64,000 nucleotides of DNA from JALYTZ01 sp036559125 (GTDB lineage Bacteria; Vulcanimicrobiota; Vulcanimicrobiia; Vulcanimicrobiales; Vulcanimicrobiaceae). The DNA is taken from NCBI GenBank assembly GCA_036559125.1, contig DATBTT010000056.1, forward strand, positions 62,001-126,000, in the 5' to 3' direction. Under the pieces are notes generated by a model that was not told where the DNA came from, made no database searches, and saw only the letters and a list, made by a program, of their open reading frames with translations. Numbering within the stretch: the first letter of the stretch is position 1; the number at the start of each line of letters is the position of its first letter. This document shows, one piece after another, positions 1 through 8,002 of this stretch. Position numbers and translations under genes: made by a program.

Positions 1-1732
1 TTGCGAATGCGACGTGTCCGCCGAGTTGCACCGGAGATTCGTGCTGACCAACCGTCACGCGCTCATCGGCAACCGCGCCCGCGATGCGCACGCTTACCGT
101 CGCATCGCTCGTTGCGGCCTGGAACGTTCCGTCGGGCGCGATGCGGCCGTTCGACGCCGTCCACTGCAGGTGCGGCGGCAGAACGATCGGGTATCCGGAC
201 CGGTCGAACGCCCGAGCGGTCACGCGCACGCGTCCGTTCGGCGATACGTTGGGGTCTTTCGGGAGCAGTTCGAGGCGAGCGGCGTCGTCGACGACATGCA
301 CGGGAACGTCGGCCGTGAGCGATCCACGTTCGACATGCAGAATGCCCGTGCGCGCCGCCTTTCCCGCGACGAACGTTTCCCCTTCGATGGCGCCGAGGTC
401 GCCCGGGATAGCGCGAATCCGCAACGTCCTCGTGGAGTCCACCGGATGGCCGGCAGCGTCGGTGGTCGCATCGCTAAGGGCGACTCGAGCGCCCACAAAC
501 GCGCGAACGAACTGTGGCTGCATTGCGATTCGCGCCGGCGGTCCCTGGGGTGCGTCGCTGTAGACCAGGAGCGCATCGCCCACGCGCCGCTGCGTTCCGT
601 CGGAGGGCGAATTTTGCACGACGGCGCGGCTCTGGCCGAGCTGCCGCGCGACCAGCGTAGAACTGCCGCCCCCGTCGAGCGCCATTCCCTGCACGGCGCC
701 GAACGCGAGCATGAGCGAACCGAATTGGGCGCGCGTAAGACCGATGGAAAGGGCCGGCTGGCGACCGTCGACGACGATGAGCAAGAGGGTGCCGTCGGAC
801 GTCACGGCGGCGCCCGAACTCGGGATGCGCGTATCGAACTCGCCGCCGGAGGGACCGTCGGGATCTGCATACGCCGCGCCGTTATCGACCAGCAGCGGGC
901 CGCCGCCGACCGCGGCCAGTAAATCGTCGAGCGGCGGCGTGGCCGAAGCTTGGATCGCTATCGTGTCGCCCGCGTTGACGTCACCGGCATTACCGTAGGC
1001 GTTGACGCCGATGCCCAAGTAATATCCCGGCGGCTGCGCTTGCGCGTTATCGACGACGCCCTTTACGCGGTAACCGGCAAACGGTGGCGACCCCGTGAGC
1101 GGTTGCAGTTGCACGAGCGTTAGGTTCGGCACCGGCGGCACCTCGCCGAACTCCGGCGTCAGCAGCGACGTCCCGCCCTTGGGCGGCGGCCAATCGTTGA
1201 CGCCGTCGAGTTGCACCGTTGACCCATCGGCGAGTTGCAGGTTCCCGGCGAATGCGAATTCTGCGAACTCGATCTGCTTCTCGCGCGTGAGGCCGAGCGC
1301 GTACCGCTTCATCGGCGTTTTAATGAGGCGGCCGCCTTCGACTAGGATGTTGAGCGGCGCGTTGGTATTGTTGATGTCGAAGTAATCACCGTTTATGCCG
1401 GCAATTGCTCCGGTTCGCGCGGCCATCGCAGAGACGGTTTCGCCGGTTGACGAGAGCCGGTCAGACGCGAGCGCGGTATCGATACGCACGTCGGGCGCGT
1501 GTAGGTCGACTGAGACGACATGAATCGAAAGCGGACCGTCGATCGTCCACAGTTCGTAGTCGCCCGAGGTCACGCCGGGTGCTACAAACGAGAGGGTCGG
1601 CGCGTCGGTTAGGATCTGCGGAAACGGTGCCGGCGGTGCTAGCGTCGAGGGCAGTTGCGCCGCCGCAGCGGCGACCGGCCCGAATATGCAGAGCAGCGCG
1701 AGCAGCAATCGGAGCATCGTTTTTGCGGTCAT
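1..1732 (-). CDS. Phosphodiester glycosidase (NAGPA-domain) family exported protein, 3' end outside window
   Basis: Reading the minus strand from ATG at 1732 gives an open frame that runs off the left edge (over 570 residues). It begins with a signal peptide (MTAKTMLRLLLALLCIFG..., then an Ala-rich cleavage region). Residues of about 70-390 match the NAGPA/phosphodiester glycosidase fold: INGDYFD near residue 113 and ALDGGGSSTL in the second half, which are the family's conserved acidic and glycine motifs. The remainder resembles Ig-like or bacterial beta-sandwich modules. Family members hydrolyse phosphodiester-linked sugars, often in the envelope; the substrate cannot be read from sequence. 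The ATG overlaps the stop of the upstream gene (ATGA, 1729-1732), so the two are probably co-transcribed. The frame is truncated only by the window. Confidence 0.85.
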   Translation of the reverse strand, partial: MTAKTMLRLLLALLCIFGPVAAAAAQLPSTLAPPAPFPQILTDAPTLSFVAPGVTSGDYELWTIDGPLSIHVVSVDLHAPDVRIDTALASDRLSSTGETVSAMAARTGAIAGINGDYFDINNTNAPLNILVEGGRLIKTPMKRYALGLTREKQIEFAEFAFAGNLQLADGSTVQLDGVNDWPPPKGGTSLLTPEFGEVPPVPNLTLVQLQPLTGSPPFAGYRVKGVVDNAQAQPPGYYLGIGVNAYGNAGDVNAGDTIAIQASATPPLDDLLAAVGGGPLLVDNGAAYADPDGPSGGEFDTRIPSSGAAVTSDGTLLLIVVDGRQPALSIGLTRAQFGSLMLAFGAVQGMALDGGGSSTLVARQLGQSRAVVQNSPSDGTQRRVGDALLVYSDAPQGPPARIAMQPQFVRAFVGARVALSDATTDAAGHPVDSTRTLRIRAIPGDLGAIEGETFVAGKAARTGILHVERGSLTADVPVHVVDDAARLELLPKDPNVSPNGRVRVTARAFDRSGYPIVLPPHLQWTASNGRIAPDGTFQAATSDATVSVRIAGAVADERVTVGQHESPVQLGGHVAFA

Positions 1733-2958
1733 TTCGTCGCGACACCGAGCGGAAAACCGCCGGTGGCAAAGGGAGCGCGCGGCGCGCGACGCAGCGTGCG
1801 CAAATCGAACACGTCTATCTGGTTCGAGCGCGCGCACGGAACGAATAACCGTTGCGACGCCGCGTCCACATGCGGGCGCCAGGGCGTATCGCACGTACGC
1901 AACGGAGAACGTACCGCGCGCAGGGTTCTTTCGTCGAGCACCTCGACGGTATTATCGGCCTCGTCGGTCACGAACAGGCGCCGGCGTCCGGCATCGAGCG
2001 CTACGCCGAGGGGGAACGCGAAACGCGCGCTGCGCGCGACGATGCGCCGATGCGGCGACCCGACGTCGATCGCCGCGACGAAGCCGCCGCCACTCGCCAT
2101 GGAGCGGCTGCTGTTCGAGACGACGAAAAGATGCCGCGTACGCGCATCCAGCACCATGCCGAACGCGCGGGCAACGGCGGGAATGCGGTGCAATACGCGC
2201 ATCGTGCGGGCGTCGACCGCCGTAACGCTCGCATCGTTGACGTTACCGACATACACGATCTGGCGCCGCTCGTCCAGCGCCAACCCTTCCGACGTAACGC
2301 CGGTCCGCGCGCGCGTTACGCTGCCGTCCTTCGCGACGCGCGTCAGCGCACCGTAGCCGTTCGCGTCGCGATCGCTCACGAAGAATGCGCCGGTTCGCGC
2401 GTCCGCAATGACTTCATTTCCGAGCGCGACGCCGGCCGCGCTCGAAACGTGCCACGGCGAGCGGCGGACGATCGTCAACGAGTCGCCGTCGGTGTCCGGC
2501 GACGCAATCGATCCGTCGGATCCGATGGCGACGTCGCCGGGGGCGCCGCCGATTGGAACGTATCCGACGATCGCGAACGTTCGCGCGTCGTGAAGGACGA
2601 TGCCGTCGTCGTACGACGCAACCGCGATGAGATGTTCGGCCGATGCCGGCGCGGGCGCCAGCCGCACGTCGGCGATTCCCGCGGCTCCGGGAGCGGCAAC
2701 CACGAGGGTCGCCGACTCCGGGGCGAGCACGTCGGGCACGACGTACGTGGTTCCGTCAATCGCCCCCGGTCCCAAAACCTGGAGTTGGAACGGCGCAAAC
2801 AAACCGGTGACGTTTACGTGCAGGCGGCTCCCGGGCAGATACGGGCCGCGCGGCACCGCGAGGGCGACCGAGGCCATGCGTCGCGCCGGAACCCGCGGCA
2901 TGCCGCCGAGCAGCGCGAGGGCAATGGCGGCGGCGAAAAATTTACCCGCGCGATGCAC
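1729..2958 (-). CDS. Exported beta-propeller (YncE/YVTN-like) protein
   Basis: About 409 residues. The preferred start is GTG at 2958, which gives VHRAGKFFAAAIALALLGG, a basic then hydrophobic signal peptide; an upstream ATG at 3066 would add a basic tail that only overlaps the preceding gene. The mature part repeats blades with patterns such as GVALDAGRRRLFVTDEADNTVEVLD and IVYVGNVNDASVTAVDA (short fragments), typical of YncE/YVTN propellers that bind ligands or partners outside the cytoplasm. No catalytic residues are recognisable. It overlaps the nitrilase gene by 17 bp and the glycosidase-family gene by 4 bp, making a three-gene minus-strand operon. Confidence 0.75.
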   Translation of the reverse strand: MHRAGKFFAAAIALALLGGMPRVPARRMASVALAVPRGPYLPGSRLHVNVTGLFAPFQLQVLGPGAIDGTTYVVPDVLAPESATLVVAAPGAAGIADVRLAPAPASAEHLIAVASYDDGIVLHDARTFAIVGYVPIGGAPGDVAIGSDGSIASPDTDGDSLTIVRRSPWHVSSAAGVALGNEVIADARTGAFFVSDRDANGYGALTRVAKDGSVTRARTGVTSEGLALDERRQIVYVGNVNDASVTAVDARTMRVLHRIPAVARAFGMVLDARTRHLFVVSNSSRSMASGGGFVAAIDVGSPHRRIVARSARFAFPLGVALDAGRRRLFVTDEADNTVEVLDERTLRAVRSPLRTCDTPWRPHVDAASQRLFVPCARSNQIDVFDLRTLRRAPRAPFATGGFPLGVATK

Positions 2959-4225
2959 GCGCGAGGCCGTCGAGAACGTCGGTGCCGGGAGCGACGAGCG
3001 TATTGGCCGCGCGGGCCGGGTCGAACGCAAAACTCGCGATGTCGTACGCACCGTAGGTCCCGGCAATCACGACGCCGTCGGGGTCGACGGCAAATGCGCG
3101 CGACTGCGCCGACGCGATAACGACGACGTACATGCGCAGTTCCAATGCGCGGGCGCGCGCGAACGCTGCAACCCAGAATGCATCGGCCAGCGCCGTCGTC
3201 CAGACTGCGACGGTGTAACCGTTGGAGCGCGGCGTCACGAGCCCCGCCGGATCTACCATGGTCGCGTCGTCGACGTAGGTGACGTCCTGCGCGAAGTGAT
3301 TTCCCGACGCCGTGCGAACCGCGACCGGCGCGATTACCGATTCCGCTTCGATGATGCGCATGCGTTCGACGAGCGTCGTTTCGTCGACCTCGGAGGCAAC
3401 GATTGCGACGCGCTGCGCTTGCGATGCCGGCGCGGGAAACGTTCCGATGGCGTACGTAGCTCGCGGTTCGCGGGATCCGGTTAGAGTAACGTCGGCGAAA
3501 ATCGTTTCGCTGCGATCTTGCGAGGCCATGGCCAGCACCTCGCCGCCGGCATCGACGATCTGGCTCTTACCGCAATACGCCACGCAACCCAGCTCGACGC
3601 CGGCTTTGTTGGCGGCGACGAAAGGCACGGCGTTTTCCCGAGCCCGCACGCGGGCCAAAAGGTCGGCCTGGGCGTTTTCGAGATTTTGCGGGTCCCGGCC
3701 GCTGGTTACCCAGGCGGTCGGCATAACCAACAGCTCGGCGCCTCGGTCGACGAGGGTGCGCGCTATGGTCGGAATTCGACCGTCGGCGCAAACGAGGGCG
3801 CCAAGTACCCCCAGGGACGTGGCAATCGGCTGTAGCGCCTCTCCCGGCGTGAACCACTGACGATCGAAGTGCCAGAGGAATTGCTTGTCGGCGCTGCCTG
3901 CGAGCGTGCCGTCGGTATCTACCACGAACGCCGTATTAAGCAAGCAACTACCTTTTTGCCTGGCGCCGCCGAAAATAATGACAGTACGGGTTTGCCGCGC
4001 TACGGCAACCGTATCGGCAAGGGCCCGGCGGCTCGCTTCACCGTCGTAGGGTGCGTAACCCATAACGTACGCGGGAGCGGTACCTTCGGGCAGGACCATG
4101 AGTCGCGCACCGGATTTTGCCGCATCGCGCATGCGATCGACTACCTCCGGCCATCTCTGCGCAAACGTGGTTCGATCGTGCGCATGGAGTTGAATGGATG
4201 CTATGGTGAATGTACGGAGGCTCAT
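2942..4225 (-). CDS. Carbon-nitrogen hydrolase (nitrilase superfamily) with a second degenerate nitrilase-like half
   Basis: 427 residues. The N-terminal half has the nitrilase Glu-Lys-Cys triad: E47 in VLPEGTAPAY, K114 in ADKQFLWHF and C146 in LVCADGRIP. It should therefore hydrolyse a C-N bond in an amide or nitrile. Typical single-domain members are about 270-300 residues. The extra 150 residues look like a second nitrilase-type half (AFAVDPDGVVIAGTYGAYDI resembles the QIVDAGGEVLAMASQ strand pair of the first half) but lack the triad. The start at 4225 overlaps the divergent gene at 4194. It is probably the first gene of the operon reaching to position 1. The substrate is unknown. Confidence 0.85.
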   Translation of the reverse strand: MSLRTFTIASIQLHAHDRTTFAQRWPEVVDRMRDAAKSGARLMVLPEGTAPAYVMGYAPYDGEASRRALADTVAVARQTRTVIIFGGARQKGSCLLNTAFVVDTDGTLAGSADKQFLWHFDRQWFTPGEALQPIATSLGVLGALVCADGRIPTIARTLVDRGAELLVMPTAWVTSGRDPQNLENAQADLLARVRARENAVPFVAANKAGVELGCVAYCGKSQIVDAGGEVLAMASQDRSETIFADVTLTGSREPRATYAIGTFPAPASQAQRVAIVASEVDETTLVERMRIIEAESVIAPVAVRTASGNHFAQDVTYVDDATMVDPAGLVTPRSNGYTVAVWTTALADAFWVAAFARARALELRMYVVVIASAQSRAFAVDPDGVVIAGTYGAYDIASFAFDPARAANTLVAPGTDVLDGLARASRG

Positions 4226-4673
4226 GCTCTTTGGTGTTCTTATGAACGCTGCGCTGGCTTCCTGTTATATGGTTGCGGAAGCTCGCTACCGGCACGTGTC
4301 GGCGCTGGCGCCCGCGGACGAATATTTCGGCCGGATGAAAATGAGCGTTCTCGAAATTGCGAATCGATTGCGCGACTCGAGCCTGCGGGCCGAGCAGCCG
4401 TCGTCTACGGCAAGCTCGATCATGCACGACACGCAGATGACCGAAAACGCCATTGCCGACTGGGAGCGTAAATACCCGCGCGATCCGTGGCTAGCCAAAG
4501 ACGTCGCGCGCTTGGTGCATATCTACGCGAAACTGGATACGCCGCCGGCGATGCGCCGCATGCACGCTTGCATGGCCTGGCTTGCGAAGCGCTACGGCCG
4601 AAGCCGCGGTCTCGTAGCCGCCGAACGAGTGGAAGTGTCGATAGCCGATGCCCACCTCAATCATCGCCCGTAG
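4194..4673 (+). CDS. Putative lipoprotein of unknown function, DEYFG-motif family (copy 1)
   Basis: 159 residues. The ATG at 4194 has GGAG at 4186-4189 and gives VRRLMLFGVLMNAALASC, a basic n-region, hydrophobic core and lipobox-like ASC; starts at 4206 (GTG) or 4224 (ATG) are possible. The mature part contains APADEYFGRMKMSVLEI and a C-terminal helical region (YPRDPWLAKDVARLVHIYAKLD). The same pattern occurs in the next gene (PGDEYFGHLKLSYLGI, YPKDPELARSYFLAIKAYEK), so the two are paralogues. No known family or catalytic site was recognised. The 5' end overlaps the divergent nitrilase gene by about 32 bp. Confidence 0.65.
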   Translation: MDAMVNVRRLMLFGVLMNAALASCYMVAEARYRHVSALAPADEYFGRMKMSVLEIANRLRDSSLRAEQPSSTASSIMHDTQMTENAIADWERKYPRDPWLAKDVARLVHIYAKLDTPPAMRRMHACMAWLAKRYGRSRGLVAAERVEVSIADAHLNHRP

Positions 4674-4760
4674 CGGGCTCGCTGAAGTAAGCGAACGGTT
4701 CGGTATTGAAGAACGTTGCCAGTGTAGAATCGTAGCGCTAGCTCACGAAGGGATTGCCGT

Positions 4761-5696
4761 TTGAAACGCAGGTTCATGTCCGCATCCGCCGCAGCACTTG
4801 CAGCCGGTCTCATCGGCACGGTTGCAGCGGCGCCGACGTCACCGCCGAAGACGACCAAAACGCCGGCCAAAAGCCACGCACACAAGGCGACGGCCGGGAA
4901 GAAGCAGGCCGTATCGAAGTTCCGGCAGCATCAACTGGATCAGTTGAAAGTCTCCGCACCCGGTGACGAATATTTCGGGCACTTGAAGTTGAGCTATCTC
5001 GGCATCAACAACACGTTCCACGACCAGACCGTGCGCGCGGGAGCGTTCACGACCAACCCGGGAATCCTTAGCCAAATTAACCTGGCCGACGATTCACTGC
5101 GCGCGTGGGCGAACCGTTATCCGAAAGATCCCGAACTCGCCCGTTCGTATTTTCTCGCCATCAAGGCGTACGAAAAAGTCTACATCAAAGACGCGCAAGA
5201 CAAAGCCTGGCAGTACATGCACGTGTTGGTAAGTCACTTTCCGAAAACGTATTTCGGTAAGTTGGTGCAGAAGGATCTGACCATCGGGTTTACCGAGCAC
5301 TATTTCGCGGTCGCCGAGCCGTGTCCGACGCCGAGCCCGAGTCCGTCGCCCGGTGTCCGGCCGACACCGACGCCGAGCGCGTCGCCCACTCCGGAACCGA
5401 CGGCCACGCCCACGACGGCGCCGGGCCAGCCGGGCGTGCTCATCCTCACGCCTCCGTGCGTACCGCCCGCAACGCCTACCCCGCTTCCTACCTTGGCTCC
5501 TAGTCCGGGTGCGAGCGGCTCGCCCGGGCCCATCCCAAGCGGAGCCATGACGCCGACCCCGATTCCGAGCGGCTCGGCCTCACCGGCCTCGTCGGCATCG
5601 CCGACCCCATCCGGCTCTCCATCACCGGCGAGCTCGTCGTCACCGCCGGGTTCGCCATCCCCGTCGCCCGTCCCAACGCATCACCCGCGCCGGTAA
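4761..5696 (+). CDS. Exported DEYFG-motif protein with Pro/Ser/Thr-rich low-complexity tail (copy 2)
   Basis: 311 residues. TTG start at 4761 with a GAAGGG ribosome site about 8 bases upstream. The signal peptide (MKRRFMSASAAALAAGLIGTV) is followed by a Lys/His/Ala-rich linker, a helical domain (residues of about 60-185) sharing the DEYFG...L.I...D..RAG and YPKDPELA patterns with the preceding gene, and a tail of roughly 120 residues of TPSPSPSP/ATPTP-type repeats. Such tails usually span or attach to the cell envelope. No function is recognised. The gene ends just before the bidirectional terminator at 5740-5770. Confidence 0.7.
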   Translation: MKRRFMSASAAALAAGLIGTVAAAPTSPPKTTKTPAKSHAHKATAGKKQAVSKFRQHQLDQLKVSAPGDEYFGHLKLSYLGINNTFHDQTVRAGAFTTNPGILSQINLADDSLRAWANRYPKDPELARSYFLAIKAYEKVYIKDAQDKAWQYMHVLVSHFPKTYFGKLVQKDLTIGFTEHYFAVAEPCPTPSPSPSPGVRPTPTPSASPTPEPTATPTTAPGQPGVLILTPPCVPPATPTPLPTLAPSPGASGSPGPIPSGAMTPTPIPSGSASPASSASPTPSGSPSPASSSSPPGSPSPSPVPTHHPRR

Positions 5697-5704
5697 CGCC
5701 GCTT

Positions 5705-5729
5705 GTCACCCTGAGGCTCTCGAAGGGTG
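5705..5729 (-). repeat. Degenerate copy of the dispersed CCCTTCGACAGGCTCAGGGTGAC repeat
   Basis: Plus-strand GTCACCCTGAGGCTCTCGAAGGGTG is the reverse complement of the repeat seen at 16033, 27349 and 32649, with two or three substitutions. It sits between the stop of the preceding gene and the terminator hairpin. Sequence identity to the other copies is visible by eye; what the repeat does is unknown. Confidence 0.65.
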
Positions 5730-5739
5730 CCCGTAAAGA

Positions 5740-5770
5740 AAAGAGCCTCCGGTTAAACCGGAGGCTCTTT
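5740..5770. terminator. Bidirectional rho-independent terminator between convergent genes
   Basis: A near-perfect hairpin: AAAGAGCCTCCGGTT pairs with AACCGGAGGCTCTTT around a single-base centre (practically a 3-5 nt loop). The arms begin with A's and end with T's, so it can terminate both the plus-strand gene ending at 5696 and the minus-strand gene ending at 5791. Confidence 0.85.
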
Positions 5771-5790
5771 CGCGTTCGTACTCTTGCGAG

Positions 5791-7173
5791 CTAGAACTTG
5801 AGGCCTAGACCGATGTACGGTCCGTTGTGGGTGAAGTCGATCGGGGCATTGAGTTTGTTCTTGCCACGGTCGCCGAGGAAGCCGAAGTCGATGTAGATCG
5901 GCGTGTTCGGACCGAACGTGAACGCTCCGCCGACGTCGTACTTCAGGACGTTGTACTCGAGATCGAAGGTTCCCGAAGCGTTGGTGAACGTACCCTTGAC
6001 GTTCGGGTAATACCAGGCGCTGCCGTAGACCGAGAACGCTTGATCCAGGTCAGGCAGTTTCTCGAGACCGAAGCCGACCGAGTGGAGGCGCGGGTAACCG
6101 TAGTTGCCCGAGCGCGCCATATAGCCGACGCCGATGTAAATGCGCGGGTTCGCAATCTTCAGGCCAAGGCGGCCGTCGAAATCGTAGTCGCGCACCGTGA
6201 AGGCAGGCACGAAGGTCTGGAACTGGCCGCCGATTGCGGTAACGCAGCCGGGGTCGCCGGACGAAGCGTGGTTGCCACCCGGATTCGCGGTATCCGGAAG
6301 ACCGTCGCAGACTTGACCGTCATTGGACGGGGTCGTGGCGACGCCCTGATTGTGCGGGTAGTTGAACTGACGGTAATCGGCTTCGAGCATCCAGGGGAGG
6401 CTGAAGAGATTGAACTCGTACGCGCCCTTGAGGCGATACGAGAAGCCGCCGTTCGAGTTGCTGCCGGTGTTGCCCGGGCTGAACTCGTTGTACACCTTCG
6501 GCGAAATGATGTAGTCGCCGGCGATGAACTTGTCCATGTACGGGGTCGGAACCGCGGTCGGGACCGGCGTCGGGACCGGGCTCGCGCTCTCAACCGGCGC
6601 CGGCGGCGGCGGCGGAGTTGCGGGGTTGTAACGCACGACTACGAGTCGCTTGTCGGGCACCCATTGGACGTATGCTCCCATGCCTTCCGAAATAACGCGG
6701 ACCGGCACGAGGACGCTGCCCTGGTAAATCTCGGGAGGAACGTCCAGCGGACGCGACTCGCCATTGATCATTACCTCGGGTTTTCCGACCGTCACTTTAA
6801 CGTCGGATCCGGCTTTGCTGACGTCGACCGTCTTGGTGCCGGGATCGTACGAAACCGTCGCGCCCATTTGCTCGAACATCGAGCGAAGTGGGATCAGGAT
6901 GGTGCCGCCGCGCACGAGCGCAGCCAGCACGCGACCCTGCTTGAGGGTGTCGGGCTTGGAATAGACGTGATGATCGTTGAATAAAATCGGGATCTGGCCC
7001 GACGGCGGGGAACCGAAGTTCGCCGGCGGAGCGGCCTGATCCGTCGAAGCCTGAGCGATCGCATTGGGTCCAAGGTTGCCTTGCGATGCAGGATTCGACG
7101 GAGCGGCGACCGCGTTAAGTCCAAGGCCGGCTGCGAACAGCACGGCGAGGACTCCGGTGCTCAGTCGTTTCAA
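5791..7173 (-). CDS. Exported stalk-domain (copper amine oxidase N-terminal-like) protein with outer-membrane beta-barrel-like C-terminus
   Basis: 460 residues. TTG start preceded by a perfect AGGAGG five bases upstream. The order is: signal peptide (MKRLSTGVLAVLFAAGLGLNAVAA), a stalk domain at about residues 65-185 (ILIPLRSMFEQMGATVSYDP and VLVPVRVISEGMGAYVQW are the two hallmark repeats of the copper amine oxidase N-terminal domain family), a PPPPPAP and TPVPTAVPTP linker, then about 240 residues rich in alternating aromatic/polar strands ending in GPYIGLGLKF. A terminal Phe is typical of outer-membrane barrels. The stalk domain probably binds cell-wall or envelope material and does not imply amine oxidase activity. 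It is convergent with the gene ending at 5696. Confidence 0.8.
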   Translation of the reverse strand: MKRLSTGVLAVLFAAGLGLNAVAAPSNPASQGNLGPNAIAQASTDQAAPPANFGSPPSGQIPILFNDHHVYSKPDTLKQGRVLAALVRGGTILIPLRSMFEQMGATVSYDPGTKTVDVSKAGSDVKVTVGKPEVMINGESRPLDVPPEIYQGSVLVPVRVISEGMGAYVQWVPDKRLVVVRYNPATPPPPPAPVESASPVPTPVPTAVPTPYMDKFIAGDYIISPKVYNEFSPGNTGSNSNGGFSYRLKGAYEFNLFSLPWMLEADYRQFNYPHNQGVATTPSNDGQVCDGLPDTANPGGNHASSGDPGCVTAIGGQFQTFVPAFTVRDYDFDGRLGLKIANPRIYIGVGYMARSGNYGYPRLHSVGFGLEKLPDLDQAFSVYGSAWYYPNVKGTFTNASGTFDLEYNVLKYDVGGAFTFGPNTPIYIDFGFLGDRGKNKLNAPIDFTHNGPYIGLGLKF

Positions 7174-7422
7174 TGTTTCCTCCTAGTTAGAATGAGACCT
7201 CAGCTTGCCTTCGGGCAACCTTGCCCATTGGGCTCGCCCCTAAGGCGAACCAAGCTTGGGTTCCGTCGCAGGGTAACTACCCAAAAACAAACTTTTTTAA
7301 TCTGTTCGGGAAGGGCCGATAGGCCCCCCTTCAGTGTAACCGAAAGCGAAGCGCCCGTACTGGCTACCTTTGTCGGTGGGGGCTTTATCGCGTCGCTTCC
7401 ACTACTTCCGTCTAATGTAGCG
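7174..7422 (-). other. Intergenic leader with strong ribosome site and inverted repeats
   Basis: This 249-bp gap precedes the TTG start at 7173. On the minus strand it holds AGGAGG at 7184-7179. Upstream are several short inverted repeats: GAACC-AAGCTT-GGTTC-like bases near 7238-7255, GGGCAA/TTGCCC near 7213-7231, and GGGCCGATAGGCCC at 7314-7327. An A/T-rich stretch (AAAAAAGTTTG on the minus strand, near 7290-7302) could hold a promoter. The density of pairing blocks suggests a folded 5' leader, but I could not match it to a known riboswitch class. Confidence 0.4.
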
Positions 7423-7830
7423 TTATGCGAGCTTATCTTCAAGCTTTGCGAGGAATTTAGCACGCTCGATGAGGTATCGCTCGTGGGTTCCTTCGGCAAC
7501 GGCCTCTTGCTCGTCGAAGACCGCGATTGCAAAACTAATGCGAGGGCCGTCCACCAGGACGACCTCGACTTCCGTACGGACGATGAAACCGACGGGTACC
7601 GGTTTGTGATGCTCCAGATCGATATGGGTGCCCAGCGTGATCTGAGTCTCATCAAGAATGGGCGCGATACAGGCCATCGCGGCCTCTTCGATCAGCTGGA
7701 TCAGCATAGGGGTGGACAGAACGTCGACGCCCTTGTTGCCGGCTTTTTCCGCCGTCATCCACTCTTCAACGCGGCTCTGTCTACTGTAGGTGCGGCCGAT
7801 ATCGAGTTTCGCGCTCATGCCAGTGGTCAT
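7423..7830 (-). CDS. Hot-dog fold acyl-CoA thioesterase, FlK (fluoroacetyl-CoA thioesterase)-like
   Basis: 135 residues, the normal size for a single hot-dog domain. The pattern VLSTPMLIQLIEEAA followed by GTHIDLEHHKPVPVG matches FlK-like thioesterases, whose Thr-Glu-His triad would be T40, E48 and H74 here. Such enzymes hydrolyse short acyl-CoA thioesters. Fluoroacetyl-CoA as substrate should not be assumed, because most relatives are uncharacterised. ATG at 7830; an internal ATG at 7818 (MSAKLDIG) is an equally good start. It appears to be a single-gene unit. Confidence 0.75.
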   Translation of the reverse strand: MTTGMSAKLDIGRTYSRQSRVEEWMTAEKAGNKGVDVLSTPMLIQLIEEAAMACIAPILDETQITLGTHIDLEHHKPVPVGFIVRTEVEVVLVDGPRISFAIAVFDEQEAVAEGTHERYLIERAKFLAKLEDKLA

Positions 7831-7913
7831 TACTCTCGAAGGCCTCCGCGCCCCTGGGAAGCGGCTGCATCCGAATGGCCCGTAAGCAGATTCTCAGGTT
7901 CGTAACATAACAA

Positions 7914-7944
7914 TTGAATCAAATCGGGCGCTGGCTCGTATAGT
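7914..7944 (+). promoter_or_regulatory. Candidate sigma70-type promoter for the efflux adaptor gene
   Basis: TTGAAT at 7914-7919 and TATAGT at 7939-7944 resemble -35 and -10 boxes, but the spacing of 19 bp is longer than the usual 17. It lies about 60 bp upstream of the ATG at 8003 in an A/T-rich patch within otherwise GC-rich sequence. Confidence 0.4.
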
Positions 7945-7955
7945 GAAAAGCGTAT

Positions 7956-7981
7956 CCAACACCCGCGGTGCGGGAGTTTGG
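7956..7981 (+). other. Inverted repeat in the adaptor-gene leader
   Basis: CCCGC-GGT-GCGGG at 7962-7974, flanked by CCAA and TTGG that can extend the pairing. It lies between the candidate promoter and an AGGAG ribosome site before 8003. It could be a repressor operator of the kind common upstream of efflux genes or an mRNA hairpin; no regulator gene is adjacent. Confidence 0.4.
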
Positions 7982-8002
7982 CACTGACCGTACAGGAGAA
8001 GA

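Noticed and set aside
1852..3120. Plus-strand open frame of 422 codons opposite the beta-propeller gene
   Set aside because: Arg/Ala-rich nonsense composition. The minus strand has a signal peptide and propeller blades.
5300..5690. Pro/Ser/Thr tail as a separate gene or tandem DNA repeat
   Set aside because: Units are irregular at the DNA level, and the frame is continuous with the DEYFG domain; it is a low-complexity protein tail.
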